NCBI GenBank assembly: GCA_018223435.1
Contig: JAGTTO010000001.1
Coordinates: 2,604,001-2,668,000, forward strand
Source: Lachnospiraceae bacterium Marseille-Q4251
Lineage (GTDB): Bacteria > Bacillota > Clostridia > Lachnospirales > Lachnospiraceae
DNA: 64,000 nucleotides
Reading direction: 5' to 3'
Positions 26,600 to 34,097 of this stretch are shown piece after piece (the stretch's first letter is position 1; each line of letters begins with the position of its first letter). Made by a program: the position numbers and the translations under genes. The notes beneath the pieces were generated by a model. That model ran no database searches, had not been told where the DNA came from, and saw only the letters and a program-made list of their open reading frames with translations.

Positions 26600-27516
26600 G
26601 AGATCTGGAGAAATACAGAGGTGTAATTCCGGCATTTTATGCCTGCTATGACGAGGACGGAGAGATCAGCGCAGAGAGAACGGAAGCTCTGGCGCTTCAT
26701 TTTCTGAAAAAAGGGGTAAAAGGCCTCTATGTCAACGGTTCTTCCGGCGAGTGCATCTACCAGAGCGTGGAGGACCGGAAAAAAGTTCTGGAGCATGTGA
26801 TGAAGGCTGTCGGCGGCAAGCTGACCATCATTGCCCATGTGGCCTGCAACAACACGAAGGACAGCGTGGAGCTGGCAGCCCATGCAGAAAAACTGGGCGT
26901 GGATGCTATTGCAGCCATTCCGCCGATCTATTTCCATCTGCCGGATCATGCGATTGCCGATTACTGGAATGACATCAGTGCGGCAGCTCCCCATACGGAT
27001 TTCGTGATTTACAACATTCCGCAGCTGGCCGGTGTGGCTTTAAGTCCCTCCCTTTTCAAAAAAATGCGGGAAAATCCAAATGTCATCGGTGTGAAAAATT
27101 CCTCCATGCCGGTGCAGGATATCCAGATTTTCAAGGCTCTTGGCGGCGAGGACAGCATTGTCTTTAACGGACCGGATGAGCAGTTTGTGGGTGGACGGCT
27201 TATGGGAGCCGACGGCGGTATCGGCGGAACCTACGGCGTGATGCCGGAGCTTTTCCTGAAAATGGACGAGTACATCCGCGCCGGTGAAGCTGAGAAAGCC
27301 ACCCCGATCCAGTATGCGGTGGATGAGATCATTTCTGCTCTCTGTGCCGGTTACGGAAGCATGTATGCGATCATCAAAGAGGTTCTGAAAAAACGTGAGG
27401 GCATCGATATCGGCGGCGTACGGAAACCCCAGGCAGGCGTGATTCCGGAGGATCAGGCGGTCATCGACCATGCAGCAGAGCTCATCGACAAGGCCATGGA
27501 AAACTTTATCCGATGA
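26596..27516 (+). CDS. nanA: N-acetylneuraminate lyase (DapA/NAL family)
   Basis: This 306-residue class I aldolase cleaves sialic acid to ManNAc and pyruvate. The substrate loop YVNGSSGECIYQS near residue 39, the catalytic Tyr in FVIYNIPQLAG near residue 140 and the Schiff-base Lys in VIGVKNSSMP near residue 167 are all present. The GSSGE form (instead of GSTGE) fits the neuraminate lyase branch. It overlaps nanE upstream and the ROK kinase downstream by four bases each. Related lyases for other keto acids exist, but the operon context supports sialic acid. Confidence 0.9.
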   Translation: MRDLEKYRGVIPAFYACYDEDGEISAERTEALALHFLKKGVKGLYVNGSSGECIYQSVEDRKKVLEHVMKAVGGKLTIIAHVACNNTKDSVELAAHAEKLGVDAIAAIPPIYFHLPDHAIADYWNDISAAAPHTDFVIYNIPQLAGVALSPSLFKKMRENPNVIGVKNSSMPVQDIQIFKALGGEDSIVFNGPDEQFVGGRLMGADGGIGGTYGVMPELFLKMDEYIRAGEAEKATPIQYAVDEIISALCAGYGSMYAIIKEVLKKREGIDIGGVRKPQAGVIPEDQAVIDHAAELIDKAMENFIR

Positions 27517-28595
27517 GCAGCGCGAAAACATACATCTGCCTGGATATTGGCGGAACCTATATCAAACACGGCCTTCTCACAGAAACCGGCGAGATCCTGA
27601 TTAAAGGGAAAATTCCCACCCGGGCAAAAGAAGGCGGGCAGGCGGTTTTTGAGCAGGCAGTGGGACTGGTGGAAGGGTATCTGGAGAAAAAGAAGACTTC
27701 TGCTATAAGCGAAAAGGAAACAGACTTTTTGAGAGTAGACAGAGAAGAACCCTTTCCTGTCAGCCTTGACGAAAGACCAGACACTGAAAAACACTCGGAA
27801 TCAGATTTTATTCTGCAGACACAGGTGGAAACGGACCTTTCAGAAGCGGATGAGATAGCAGTTGAGATGCAGGATCATACAGGCAAAATTTCAGGTATTG
27901 CCATCTCTACAGCAGGTATGGTGGACCCGGCGACCGGGACGATTCTGCACGCCTCCGACGCAATTCCCGGCTATGCGGGCATCAGCTACAAGGCTTATAT
28001 GGAAGAGCACTTTCACCTTCCCTGCGCCGTGGAAAATGACGTAAACTGTGCCGGTCTGGCGGAAAGCATCTCCGGCGCAGGAAAAGGAAGTAGGATCAAC
28101 CTATGTCTCACCGTGGGAACCGGCATCGGCGGCTGCCTCGTGGTGGATGGAAAGGTCTTCCACGGGGCGTCAAACAGCGCCTGCGAGGTGGGCTATATGC
28201 ATCTGGCCCCCGGCGCTTTCCAGGATGAGGCGGCTACAAGTGCATTGGTTCGCCGCGTGACTGAGCGGAAAAAGGCAGAGGTGTGGGATGGTTTCCGCAT
28301 CTTTGAGGCGGCGAAGGCCGGCGATCCCATCTGCCAGGAGGAATTGGACCGACTGGCAGACCTTCTCGGCATGGGAATTGCCAACATCTGTTTTGTGATC
28401 AACCCGGAGCGAATCATCCTCGGCGGCGGAATCATGGAGCAGGAAGCTTACATGAAGCCCCGGATCGAGGCTGCCCTGGAAAAATATCTGGTTCCTCAGA
28501 TCTGGGAACACACCACCGTCTGCATGGCCGCCTACCAGAATAACGCAGGTATGCTGGGAGCACTGTATCATCTGCAGGCAGAGCTATCCCGGTAA
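27513..28595 (+). CDS. nanK: ROK-family kinase, probable N-acetylmannosamine kinase, with an internal insertion
   Basis: This 360-residue sugar kinase supplies ManNAc-6-phosphate for NanE. The phosphate loop is LDIGGTYIKHGL (residues about 7-18), the catalytic Asp is in CAVENDVNCAG near residue 175, and the second ATP loop is TVGTGIGGCLV near residue 200. ROK proteins are usually near 300 residues. Here about 55-60 extra, charged residues (about 58-118; bases about 27690-27870) separate the first lobe from the KISGIAISTAGMVD strand. The usual ROK zinc motif CxCGxxGCxE is not present. Substrate is inferred from the operon. Confidence 0.85.
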   Translation: MSSAKTYICLDIGGTYIKHGLLTETGEILIKGKIPTRAKEGGQAVFEQAVGLVEGYLEKKKTSAISEKETDFLRVDREEPFPVSLDERPDTEKHSESDFILQTQVETDLSEADEIAVEMQDHTGKISGIAISTAGMVDPATGTILHASDAIPGYAGISYKAYMEEHFHLPCAVENDVNCAGLAESISGAGKGSRINLCLTVGTGIGGCLVVDGKVFHGASNSACEVGYMHLAPGAFQDEAATSALVRRVTERKKAEVWDGFRIFEAAKAGDPICQEELDRLADLLGMGIANICFVINPERIILGGGIMEQEAYMKPRIEAALEKYLVPQIWEHTTVCMAAYQNNAGMLGALYHLQAELSR

Positions 28596-28600
28596 GTTTT

Positions 28601-28820
28601 ATAAATTTATGATGCCAGGGTCAAAAGGTCAAAAAGCCGTTCATGCTTGCATGATAAGGCTTTTGAACTTGGGACCCGCCAAACATGAGAAAGCAGCGAT
28701 TTACGCAGTAAATCAGCGGATTTCGAATGTTTATAGAATTGCGGGAGCTGCTTTGCAGCGGAGCAATTCGTAGGCATCAGTTGGGGGCAAAAGACCTTTT
28801 GACCCCAACATCAAATTTAT
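28601..28820. repeat. 220-bp MITE-like element with about 28-bp terminal inverted repeats
   Basis: This occupies most of the gene-free stretch 28596-28970. The left end (28601-28630) and the inverted right end (28793-28820) share ATAAATTT, GATG and an exact 13-base core GGGTCAAAAGGTC. Inside are smaller palindromes (for example GATTTAC-GTAAATC and GAATTGC-GCAATTC). No protein is encoded, so it is a non-autonomous element or a large folded intergenic repeat. Confidence 0.65.
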
Positions 28821-28942
28821 GTAACTATTCAGGGCTCATTTTGATGTGACTGCTTGTAAAATAAATTCTCAGTCAAAAGTGTTCATTCATGCAAGCATGA
28901 TTTGCGTTTTGGCTTGAAAGCTGCCTGGTTCTGGATAGTTAC
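28821..28942. repeat. 122-bp palindromic intergenic repeat
   Basis: It abuts the previous element. The ends GTAACTATTCAG (28821-28832) and CTGGATAGTTAC (28931-28942) are inverted with one mismatch. The inside carries TTCATTCATGCAAGCATGA, related to the GTTCATGCTTGCATGA in the first element. Confidence 0.6.
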
Positions 28943-28970
28943 AAATTAGTTATGGAAAGGCAGGTAAAGT

Positions 28971-30065
28971 ATGAGATCAGCAAACTTAGGAAAGATTTCC
29001 GCGGATATCCGCCCGGATCTTTCCAAAAATAATCCGCGAAACAGCGAGGGAGCCTTTTTTACTCTGAAAAACAGTGATATCCTGTTTGCGTACAGTAAAT
29101 TCAAAGGAAAAAGCAATGCGGATTACGCCAGCGCAGATATCTGTCTTCTCCGTTCCACTGATGACGGCCGTACTTTCGGCGAAGAGAAGACGATTATGAC
29201 CTGCGAGAGCGAAAAGGCCGTCAACATCATGTCACTTTCCTTCCTGGAGATGGCAAACGGAGATATCGGTCTTTTTTATCTGGTACGCCAGACTTATACC
29301 CATATGCGGATGTACCTCAGAAGATCCGCCGATGGCGGAAATACCTGGAGCGACCGGGTGCTCTGCATGCCTGAGGATGGCTACTATGTGGTGAACAATG
29401 ACCGGGTTCGCCACTTAGCTTCCGGCAGAATCCTGATTCCGGCGGCGCGCCATGCCGTAGCCGAAGGCTATGTAGATGCCCGTTCTGAGTCTCTGTTCTT
29501 CTATTCCGACGATGACGGGGCAAGCTGGAAAATGGCAGCAGGCAAATGTAACCTTCCGGGAATTTCCTGCTGTGATTCCGGTCTTCAGGAGCCCGGCATT
29601 TTGGAGATCGCGCCCAACATTCTCTGGGGCTGGGCCAGAACCGACCTTGGCCGCCAGTATGAGATGTTTTCCCACGACGGAGGCGACACCTGGACAGCCA
29701 GCCAGCCGTCCCGTTTCACCTCTCCCTTAAGCCCCCTCTGCATGAAACGGGGCTGGGACGAAAACATCTACGCAATTTGGAATCCGATTCCTGTTTATAA
29801 TGGAAGAGAAGTGGACAAAGAATTTTTCACAGGCGGAAGAACACCGCTTGTCATTGCAGTGAGCAAAGACAACGGCCAGACCTTTACTGACCCCGTGGCC
29901 TTTGAAGAAGAGCCGGACCGCGGTTACTGCTACTGCGCCCTGCACTTTACCAAAGAAACTCTGCTCCTGGCCTACTGCGCCGGAGGCAAAGAAGACGGTA
30001 ACTGCCTTGGCCGGACCGTCATTCGCCGAATCGAAAAAAAGGAACTGGAAGAAATATTTGCGTGA
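28971..30065 (+). CDS. Sialidase-like (BNR/Asp-box) exo-glycosidase, cytoplasmic
   Basis: This 364-residue six-bladed propeller protein has several Asp boxes: RSTDDGRTF near residue 62, RSADGGNTW near 115, YSDDDGASW near 178, SHDGGDTW near 234 and SKDNGQTF near 297. It has no signal peptide, so it would act on imported or internal sialosides, or on another substrate of this fold. Its position 375 bases behind nanE-nanA-nanK supports a role with sialic acid. The catalytic Arg triad and Tyr of GH33 cannot be placed with certainty by eye. It starts at ATG 28971 with AAGGCAGG upstream. Confidence 0.75.
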   Translation: MRSANLGKISADIRPDLSKNNPRNSEGAFFTLKNSDILFAYSKFKGKSNADYASADICLLRSTDDGRTFGEEKTIMTCESEKAVNIMSLSFLEMANGDIGLFYLVRQTYTHMRMYLRRSADGGNTWSDRVLCMPEDGYYVVNNDRVRHLASGRILIPAARHAVAEGYVDARSESLFFYSDDDGASWKMAAGKCNLPGISCCDSGLQEPGILEIAPNILWGWARTDLGRQYEMFSHDGGDTWTASQPSRFTSPLSPLCMKRGWDENIYAIWNPIPVYNGREVDKEFFTGGRTPLVIAVSKDNGQTFTDPVAFEEEPDRGYCYCALHFTKETLLLAYCAGGKEDGNCLGRTVIRRIEKKELEEIFA

Positions 30066-30091
30066 ATTGAAAATACGTTGAAAAAAGGAGG

Positions 30092-30115
30092 GCCGGGTGT
30101 CATTTGACATCCGGC
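30092..30115 (+). other. Hairpin after the sialidase-like gene
   Basis: GCCGGGTGTCA pairs with TGACATCCGGC (one G-U) without a following T-run. The rest of the 339-base gap 30066-30404 holds a weak promoter and the palindromic repeat below. Confidence 0.5.
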
Positions 30116-30254
30116 TTGAGTTATGAAAAAGAGAATCTATATGAAAAAGCTGTTTGGCTTTGTTTGATTATATAGTACACAAGGAATGTGTCCATTCTGT
30201 GTAGAAAGTTTGAGAAAAGTGTAAAGAGTTTCTTAGATTCTTCGGAAAGTGTGG

Positions 30255-30260
30255 TATACT
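30255..30260 (+). promoter_or_regulatory. Possible extended -10 promoter of the PfkB-Nudix operon
   Basis: TGG-TATACT is an extended -10 box; the -35 region (CTTAGA at 30232) is weak. Confidence 0.35.
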
Positions 30261-30275
30261 TTCTTAAAAATCAGG

Positions 30276-30367
30276 GCTTTGGGAAAGCGCGGGGAAACCC
30301 TTTGCAAAGGAGAGCGGCTCGGAGTCGCGAGCCCCCTCAAGTATGTTTCCCTACGCTTTTCCAAAGC
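30276..30367. repeat. 92-bp REP-like palindromic element
   Basis: Two 23-base arms (30276-30298 and 30345-30367) are inverted copies with 20 of 23 positions matching. An inner stem GGCTCG/CGAGCC lies in the loop. It sits in the leader of the PfkB-Nudix operon, so transcripts from the upstream promoter would fold it. Confidence 0.65.
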
Positions 30368-30404
30368 GTAAATCATAAAAATCTATAAGAAGGAGCTTCT
30401 TATC

Positions 30405-31934
30405 ATGATACTTACAGTCACCCTCAACCCCTGCATCGACCGCACCCTCATGGTCTCCAACTTCCGCGAGGGCGGCACCACCCCCGTGTCAGCCACCCGC
30501 ACTGAAATCGGCGGCAAAGGCCTGAACGTCAGCCGCGCCCTGAAAAATCTCGGCGCCCCCACCCTCTGCCTCGGTTTCTCCCACGAAAAAGGCGGTTCCG
30601 ACATCAAAACCACCCTGGATGAGGTCTCCATTTCCTACGACCTGGAAGAAATCCCAGGAGAACTCCGCATGAACATCAAAATCTTCGACGAATCCAACCG
30701 CACGATGAGCGAACTCAATGACAAAGGCTGCCCGGTGAGCGAGGATGCGGTAAATCGCATGATCGACCGCATCGTCTCTCATTTCAAAGATGCAGAGCTT
30801 CTCGTCCTGGCAGGAAGCGTGCCCCCGGGCGTTCCCGCAGACATCTACAAAACCCTCCTGGAAAAAGCCAAGGCCTACGACCTTCCCGTAATTCTGGATG
30901 CTTCCGGAGCCCTTCTCCTCAACGGCATTGAGGGCAAACCTTGGCTCATCAAGCCGAATATTGACGAGCTTTCCGCAACCCTCGGCCGGGAATTTCATTC
31001 AAGAGAAGAGATCATTCAGGCCGCCCGGGAAATCGTCGCTCGTGGAATCCCCTACGTCTGCGTTTCCCTCGGTCCGGATGGAGCCCTTCTGATTGGAGAA
31101 AAAGAAGCTCTCTACTCCCCGGCGCCGGACGTGAAAGTCCACGGTCTTCAGGGAGCAGGCGATTCACTGGTGGCCGGTTTCTGCCTGGCTTTCCACGAAC
31201 ACCACCTGAAAGGAGAAAAACGCGCCGAAACCTCAGCTGTGCAGAAAGCCGGCGATCCCACTTTCATGCGCTCCCTCCTCCGCTCCGCCCAGGCCGCAGC
31301 GGCCGGTTCCCTCACGAAACCCGGCACCGCCGTCTGCGAGCGCACAGATTTTGACAAATACCTCCCCACAATCCAGGTGGAAAAAGCCGGCGAATTTTTC
31401 GACGTCCGCCGGGAAGACGGAAGCCTCACCGGTGAAGTAAAGCTTCGGAGTCTCGTACACCGGGACGGAGACTGGCACGGAACCGTTCATATGTGGGTGG
31501 CGGACCGCACGCCGGAGGGAAAATGCCGCCTCCTGATCCAGAAACGCAGCCAGGACAAAGACAATTTCCCCGGCTACTGCGACATTTCCTCCGCAGGTCA
31601 TCTCGATGCAGGCGATGATTACGACTCTGCGGCCTATCGGGAACTCTACGAAGAACTCGGTATTCGGGCAGAAAAAGGAGACCTTCGCTTCTGCTTTTTC
31701 ATTACCCGAAGCGTGGAAACAGAATTCCACGGCCAGAAAGTCATTGACAGGGAGCGTGCAGCGGTTTATCTTTATGAAAAAACGGTGGACCTCACGAAAC
31801 TTCATCTCCAGAAAGAAGAAGTGGATGAAGTTTTCTGGATCGACCTGGAAGAGCTGGAGAAAATCCTTCAGGATCCCACCGCAAAATACTGCGTTTACAA
31901 AGAGGAAATACAGGGAATTAAAAAGTATCTGTAG
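30405..31934 (+). CDS. Fusion of a PfkB-family sugar-phosphate kinase and a Nudix hydrolase
   Basis: This 509-residue protein has two enzymes in one chain. Residues 1-310 are a 1-phosphofructokinase/tagatose-6-phosphate kinase-type PfkB domain: VTLNPCIDRT at the start, EIGGKGLNVSRAL near residue 35, LVLAGSVPPGVP near 132 and the catalytic loop GAGDSLVAGFC near 252. Residues about 335-509 are a Nudix domain. Its box reads GHLDAGDDYDSAAYRELYEE followed by LGI; the first box Glu is an Asp here. A charged insertion (HLKGEKRAETSAVQKAGDP) lies before the last kinase helices. AAGGAG precedes the ATG. The downstream phosphatase genes follow closely. Confidence 0.88.
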   Translation: MILTVTLNPCIDRTLMVSNFREGGTTPVSATRTEIGGKGLNVSRALKNLGAPTLCLGFSHEKGGSDIKTTLDEVSISYDLEEIPGELRMNIKIFDESNRTMSELNDKGCPVSEDAVNRMIDRIVSHFKDAELLVLAGSVPPGVPADIYKTLLEKAKAYDLPVILDASGALLLNGIEGKPWLIKPNIDELSATLGREFHSREEIIQAAREIVARGIPYVCVSLGPDGALLIGEKEALYSPAPDVKVHGLQGAGDSLVAGFCLAFHEHHLKGEKRAETSAVQKAGDPTFMRSLLRSAQAAAAGSLTKPGTAVCERTDFDKYLPTIQVEKAGEFFDVRREDGSLTGEVKLRSLVHRDGDWHGTVHMWVADRTPEGKCRLLIQKRSQDKDNFPGYCDISSAGHLDAGDDYDSAAYRELYEELGIRAEKGDLRFCFFITRSVETEFHGQKVIDRERAAVYLYEKTVDLTKLHLQKEEVDEVFWIDLEELEKILQDPTAKYCVYKEEIQGIKKYL

Positions 31935-31948
31935 AAAGGGAACAAAGC

Positions 31949-33088
31949 ATGGAATTTGAGACAAAAGTGCAGTTCTTGACTCAGCCGGAGCATAACCGCC
32001 GAACTATCGTGATCAGTGATATTCACGGGCACCGCGCCTGGCTGGAAAAACTTTTGAAAAAAGTAGATTTCAGCGAAAAAGACATTTTAATCATTGTCGG
32101 CGATATGATTGAAAAAGGCCCGGAAAGCCTGAATACCATCCGCTACATCATGGAACTTTGCGAGAAATATACGGTCTACCCCATGATGGGAAACGTGGAC
32201 CTCTGGAGAATCCAGATGCTGCTCACAGAGGATGGAAGCCTGGATCAGGAGCTTTATGAGACGAACGAACGGATGCGTCAGTACTGGAAAGCCACCTTTT
32301 TTCAGGATCTCTGCCGGGAGGCAGGCGTGTCGGTGAAAACGCCGGAGGAGATTCCGGCGGCAAGAGAAGCGGTGGTTGCCAAGTTTCAGAAGGAGCTCAC
32401 CTTTATGAAAGAACTTCCCACGATTCTGGTGACACCAGCGTTTACCTTTGTGCATGGCGGTCTCGTTCACGAAAAACTGGAGGATAATTTTCACCTTCCG
32501 CCCTTTCAGCTTTTGAAAAATGATAATTTTATCAATCAGGGAAAACATTTTGACAAATATGTGGTCGTCGGCCACTGGCCCGTGTGCCTTTACCGGTCGG
32601 ATATCGAGTCCTCTGCGCCCTATATCAGCGAGGAACAGAAGATTATTGCCATCGACGGCGGCTGCGGGATCAAGCGGGACGACCAGCTCAACGCCCTGAT
32701 CATTCCGGATCTCTATTCAGAAAAAACGACCTGGGAGAGCGTGGATGATTTCCCGGAGGCAGTTGTCCTGGAAGATCAGGAAGCAGGAGCTTCCTCGATT
32801 AACATCCGCTATTATGAAAGTGAGCTTAAAATTCTGGAACCCGGTCCGGTCTTTTCCCTGGCGGAGCATGTAAAAACAGGATATCAGCTCAAAATCTATA
32901 ATGGTTTCCTGGAAGAACCGCCGGTAAAAGGAGCGCCGAACACCTGCTGGGAGTACACGGATTACCAGATCACGCTGAAAAAAGGCGACCGGGTGTCGAT
33001 CCTGCAGAAAACGCCGGAAGGAACGATGGTGCGGAAACGCGGCGTCACCGGCTGGTATTATGGAAAATTAGAGGAGGCAGAAAAATGA
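31949..33088 (+). CDS. Metallophosphoesterase (calcineurin-like), with C-terminal SH3-like segment
   Basis: This 379-residue protein has the calcineurin-type metal-binding motifs VISDIHGHRAWL near residue 22, IIVGDMIEKGP near 49, MMGNVD near 76 and GGLVHEK near 171. This is the PP2A/diadenosine tetraphosphatase-like subgroup. After the catalytic domain (to about residue 260) a C-terminal region with YQITLKKGDRVSILQKTPEG and GWYYGKL looks SH3-like. It starts 14 bases after the PfkB-Nudix gene behind GAAAGGGAAC and overlaps the HAD gene by four bases. The substrate is unknown; nucleotide polyphosphates or phosphoproteins are possible. Confidence 0.78.
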   Translation: MEFETKVQFLTQPEHNRRTIVISDIHGHRAWLEKLLKKVDFSEKDILIIVGDMIEKGPESLNTIRYIMELCEKYTVYPMMGNVDLWRIQMLLTEDGSLDQELYETNERMRQYWKATFFQDLCREAGVSVKTPEEIPAAREAVVAKFQKELTFMKELPTILVTPAFTFVHGGLVHEKLEDNFHLPPFQLLKNDNFINQGKHFDKYVVVGHWPVCLYRSDIESSAPYISEEQKIIAIDGGCGIKRDDQLNALIIPDLYSEKTTWESVDDFPEAVVLEDQEAGASSINIRYYESELKILEPGPVFSLAEHVKTGYQLKIYNGFLEEPPVKGAPNTCWEYTDYQITLKKGDRVSILQKTPEGTMVRKRGVTGWYYGKLEEAEK

Positions 33089-33732
33089 TAGCAGTAGTTT
33101 TTGATATGGATGGAGTCATTTTTGATACGGAGGCCATTTGCCGGAGGGCCTGGCATGCCTGCGCCGGAAAATATAACATTCAGGACGTAGATGCTCTGCT
33201 GATACCCTGCATCGGTGCAAACAAACAACATATGCGGAAAGTTTTTCATGAGCAGCTGGGCGAAGATTTCCCTGTGGAAGCCTTTGACAGGGATGCCCGG
33301 GAAGGTTTTCTCAGGATCGAGAGAGAAGAGGGAATCCCTGTGAAAAAAGGCGCGCGAGAACTGCTTTCCTGGCTGAAAGAGCAGGGAGCCGTGGTAGGTC
33401 TTGCCTCCTCTACTGCTCATGATATCGTAGTACAGGAGCTCACCGACGCCGGCCTTGTGGATTATTTCCAGGCCATCACCGGCGGCGACCAGATCTCCCA
33501 CAGCAAACCGGACCCGGAAATCTACCTGAAAGCCTGCGAAAAACTGGGCATCGACCCCAAAGAAGCCTACGCCGTGGAAGATTCCTACAACGGCATCCGT
33601 TCCGCCTTCTCAGCAGGAATGAAGCCCCTCATGGTGCCCGACCTCCTGCCTCCGACCGGGGAGATGGAAGAAAAAGCCCACCAGATCTTCGACGACCTTC
33701 TCGAAGTCCGCGATTTCCTGGCAGGAAAATAA
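33085..33732 (+). CDS. HAD-family phosphatase / beta-phosphoglucomutase-like protein
   Basis: This 215-residue protein has HAD motif I FDMDGVIFDTE at residues 6-16, motif II GLASSTAHD near residue 112, motif III SKPDPEIYLKA near residue 138 and motif IV VEDSYNGIRSA near residue 162. A helical cap lies between motifs I and II. It overlaps the metallophosphoesterase gene by four bases (ATGA). Together with the PfkB-Nudix fusion it forms a small operon of phosphate-transferring and phosphate-removing enzymes. Exact substrate cannot be told. Confidence 0.88.
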   Translation: MIAVVFDMDGVIFDTEAICRRAWHACAGKYNIQDVDALLIPCIGANKQHMRKVFHEQLGEDFPVEAFDRDAREGFLRIEREEGIPVKKGARELLSWLKEQGAVVGLASSTAHDIVVQELTDAGLVDYFQAITGGDQISHSKPDPEIYLKACEKLGIDPKEAYAVEDSYNGIRSAFSAGMKPLMVPDLLPPTGEMEEKAHQIFDDLLEVRDFLAGK

Positions 33733-33773
33733 AAGGAACTGTTACAAAAGTTCAAGATTATTGAAAAAATGGC

Positions 33774-33802
33774 TTGAAATCAAGGAGATTTGATGCTATA
33801 AT
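33774..33802 (+). promoter_or_regulatory. Promoter of tRNA-Pro
   Basis: TTGAAA (33774-33779), a 17-base spacer and an extended -10 TGC-TATAAT (TATAAT at 33797-33802). Confidence 0.85.
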
Positions 33803-33816
33803 ATACATCAAATCAG

Positions 33817-33890
33817 CGATGCGTGGCTCAGCTTGGTAGAGCGCTGCGTTCGGGACGCAGAGGTCGCAAGTTCAAATCTTGTCGCATCGA
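33817..33890 (+). tRNA. tRNA-Pro (anticodon CGG)
   Basis: The 74-base cloverleaf has acceptor arms CGATGCG and CGCATCG, D-arm GCTC/GAGC, anticodon stem CTGCG/CGCAG with loop TTCGGGA (anticodon CGG at 33851-33853), and T-loop TTCAAAT. The discriminator A is followed by TTCC, so CCA is not encoded. It reads the CCG codon. Confidence 0.93.
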
Positions 33891-33906
33891 TTCCTTGGCA
33901 GGGGCG

Positions 33907-33947
33907 CCGGAAACATTGAATTTACAGTGTTTCCGGTTCTTTTTTTG
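33907..33947 (+). terminator. Terminator of tRNA-Pro
   Basis: CCGGAAACA pairs with TGTTTCCGG, followed by a long T-run. Confidence 0.85.
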
Positions 33948-34055
33948 TTTTCGCAAATTTGTTCGCAAATTCCGCTCTAAAGATCGCTCTAAAAATGTTC
34001 TGAAATTTGATGATAAAACAGGCAAAGGATATGAGTATAAATCTTTACAAAATAT

Positions 34056-34094
34056 AAGAACCGGCAGTCAGACCTTTCCAAACTGCCGGTTCTT
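34056..34094. terminator. Terminator of the CNNM/CorC gene
   Basis: AAGAACCGGCAGT (34056-34068) pairs perfectly with ACTGCCGGTTCTT (34082-34094). T-rich flanks lie on both sides; it serves mainly the minus-strand gene. Confidence 0.75.
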
Positions 34095-34097
34095 CTT

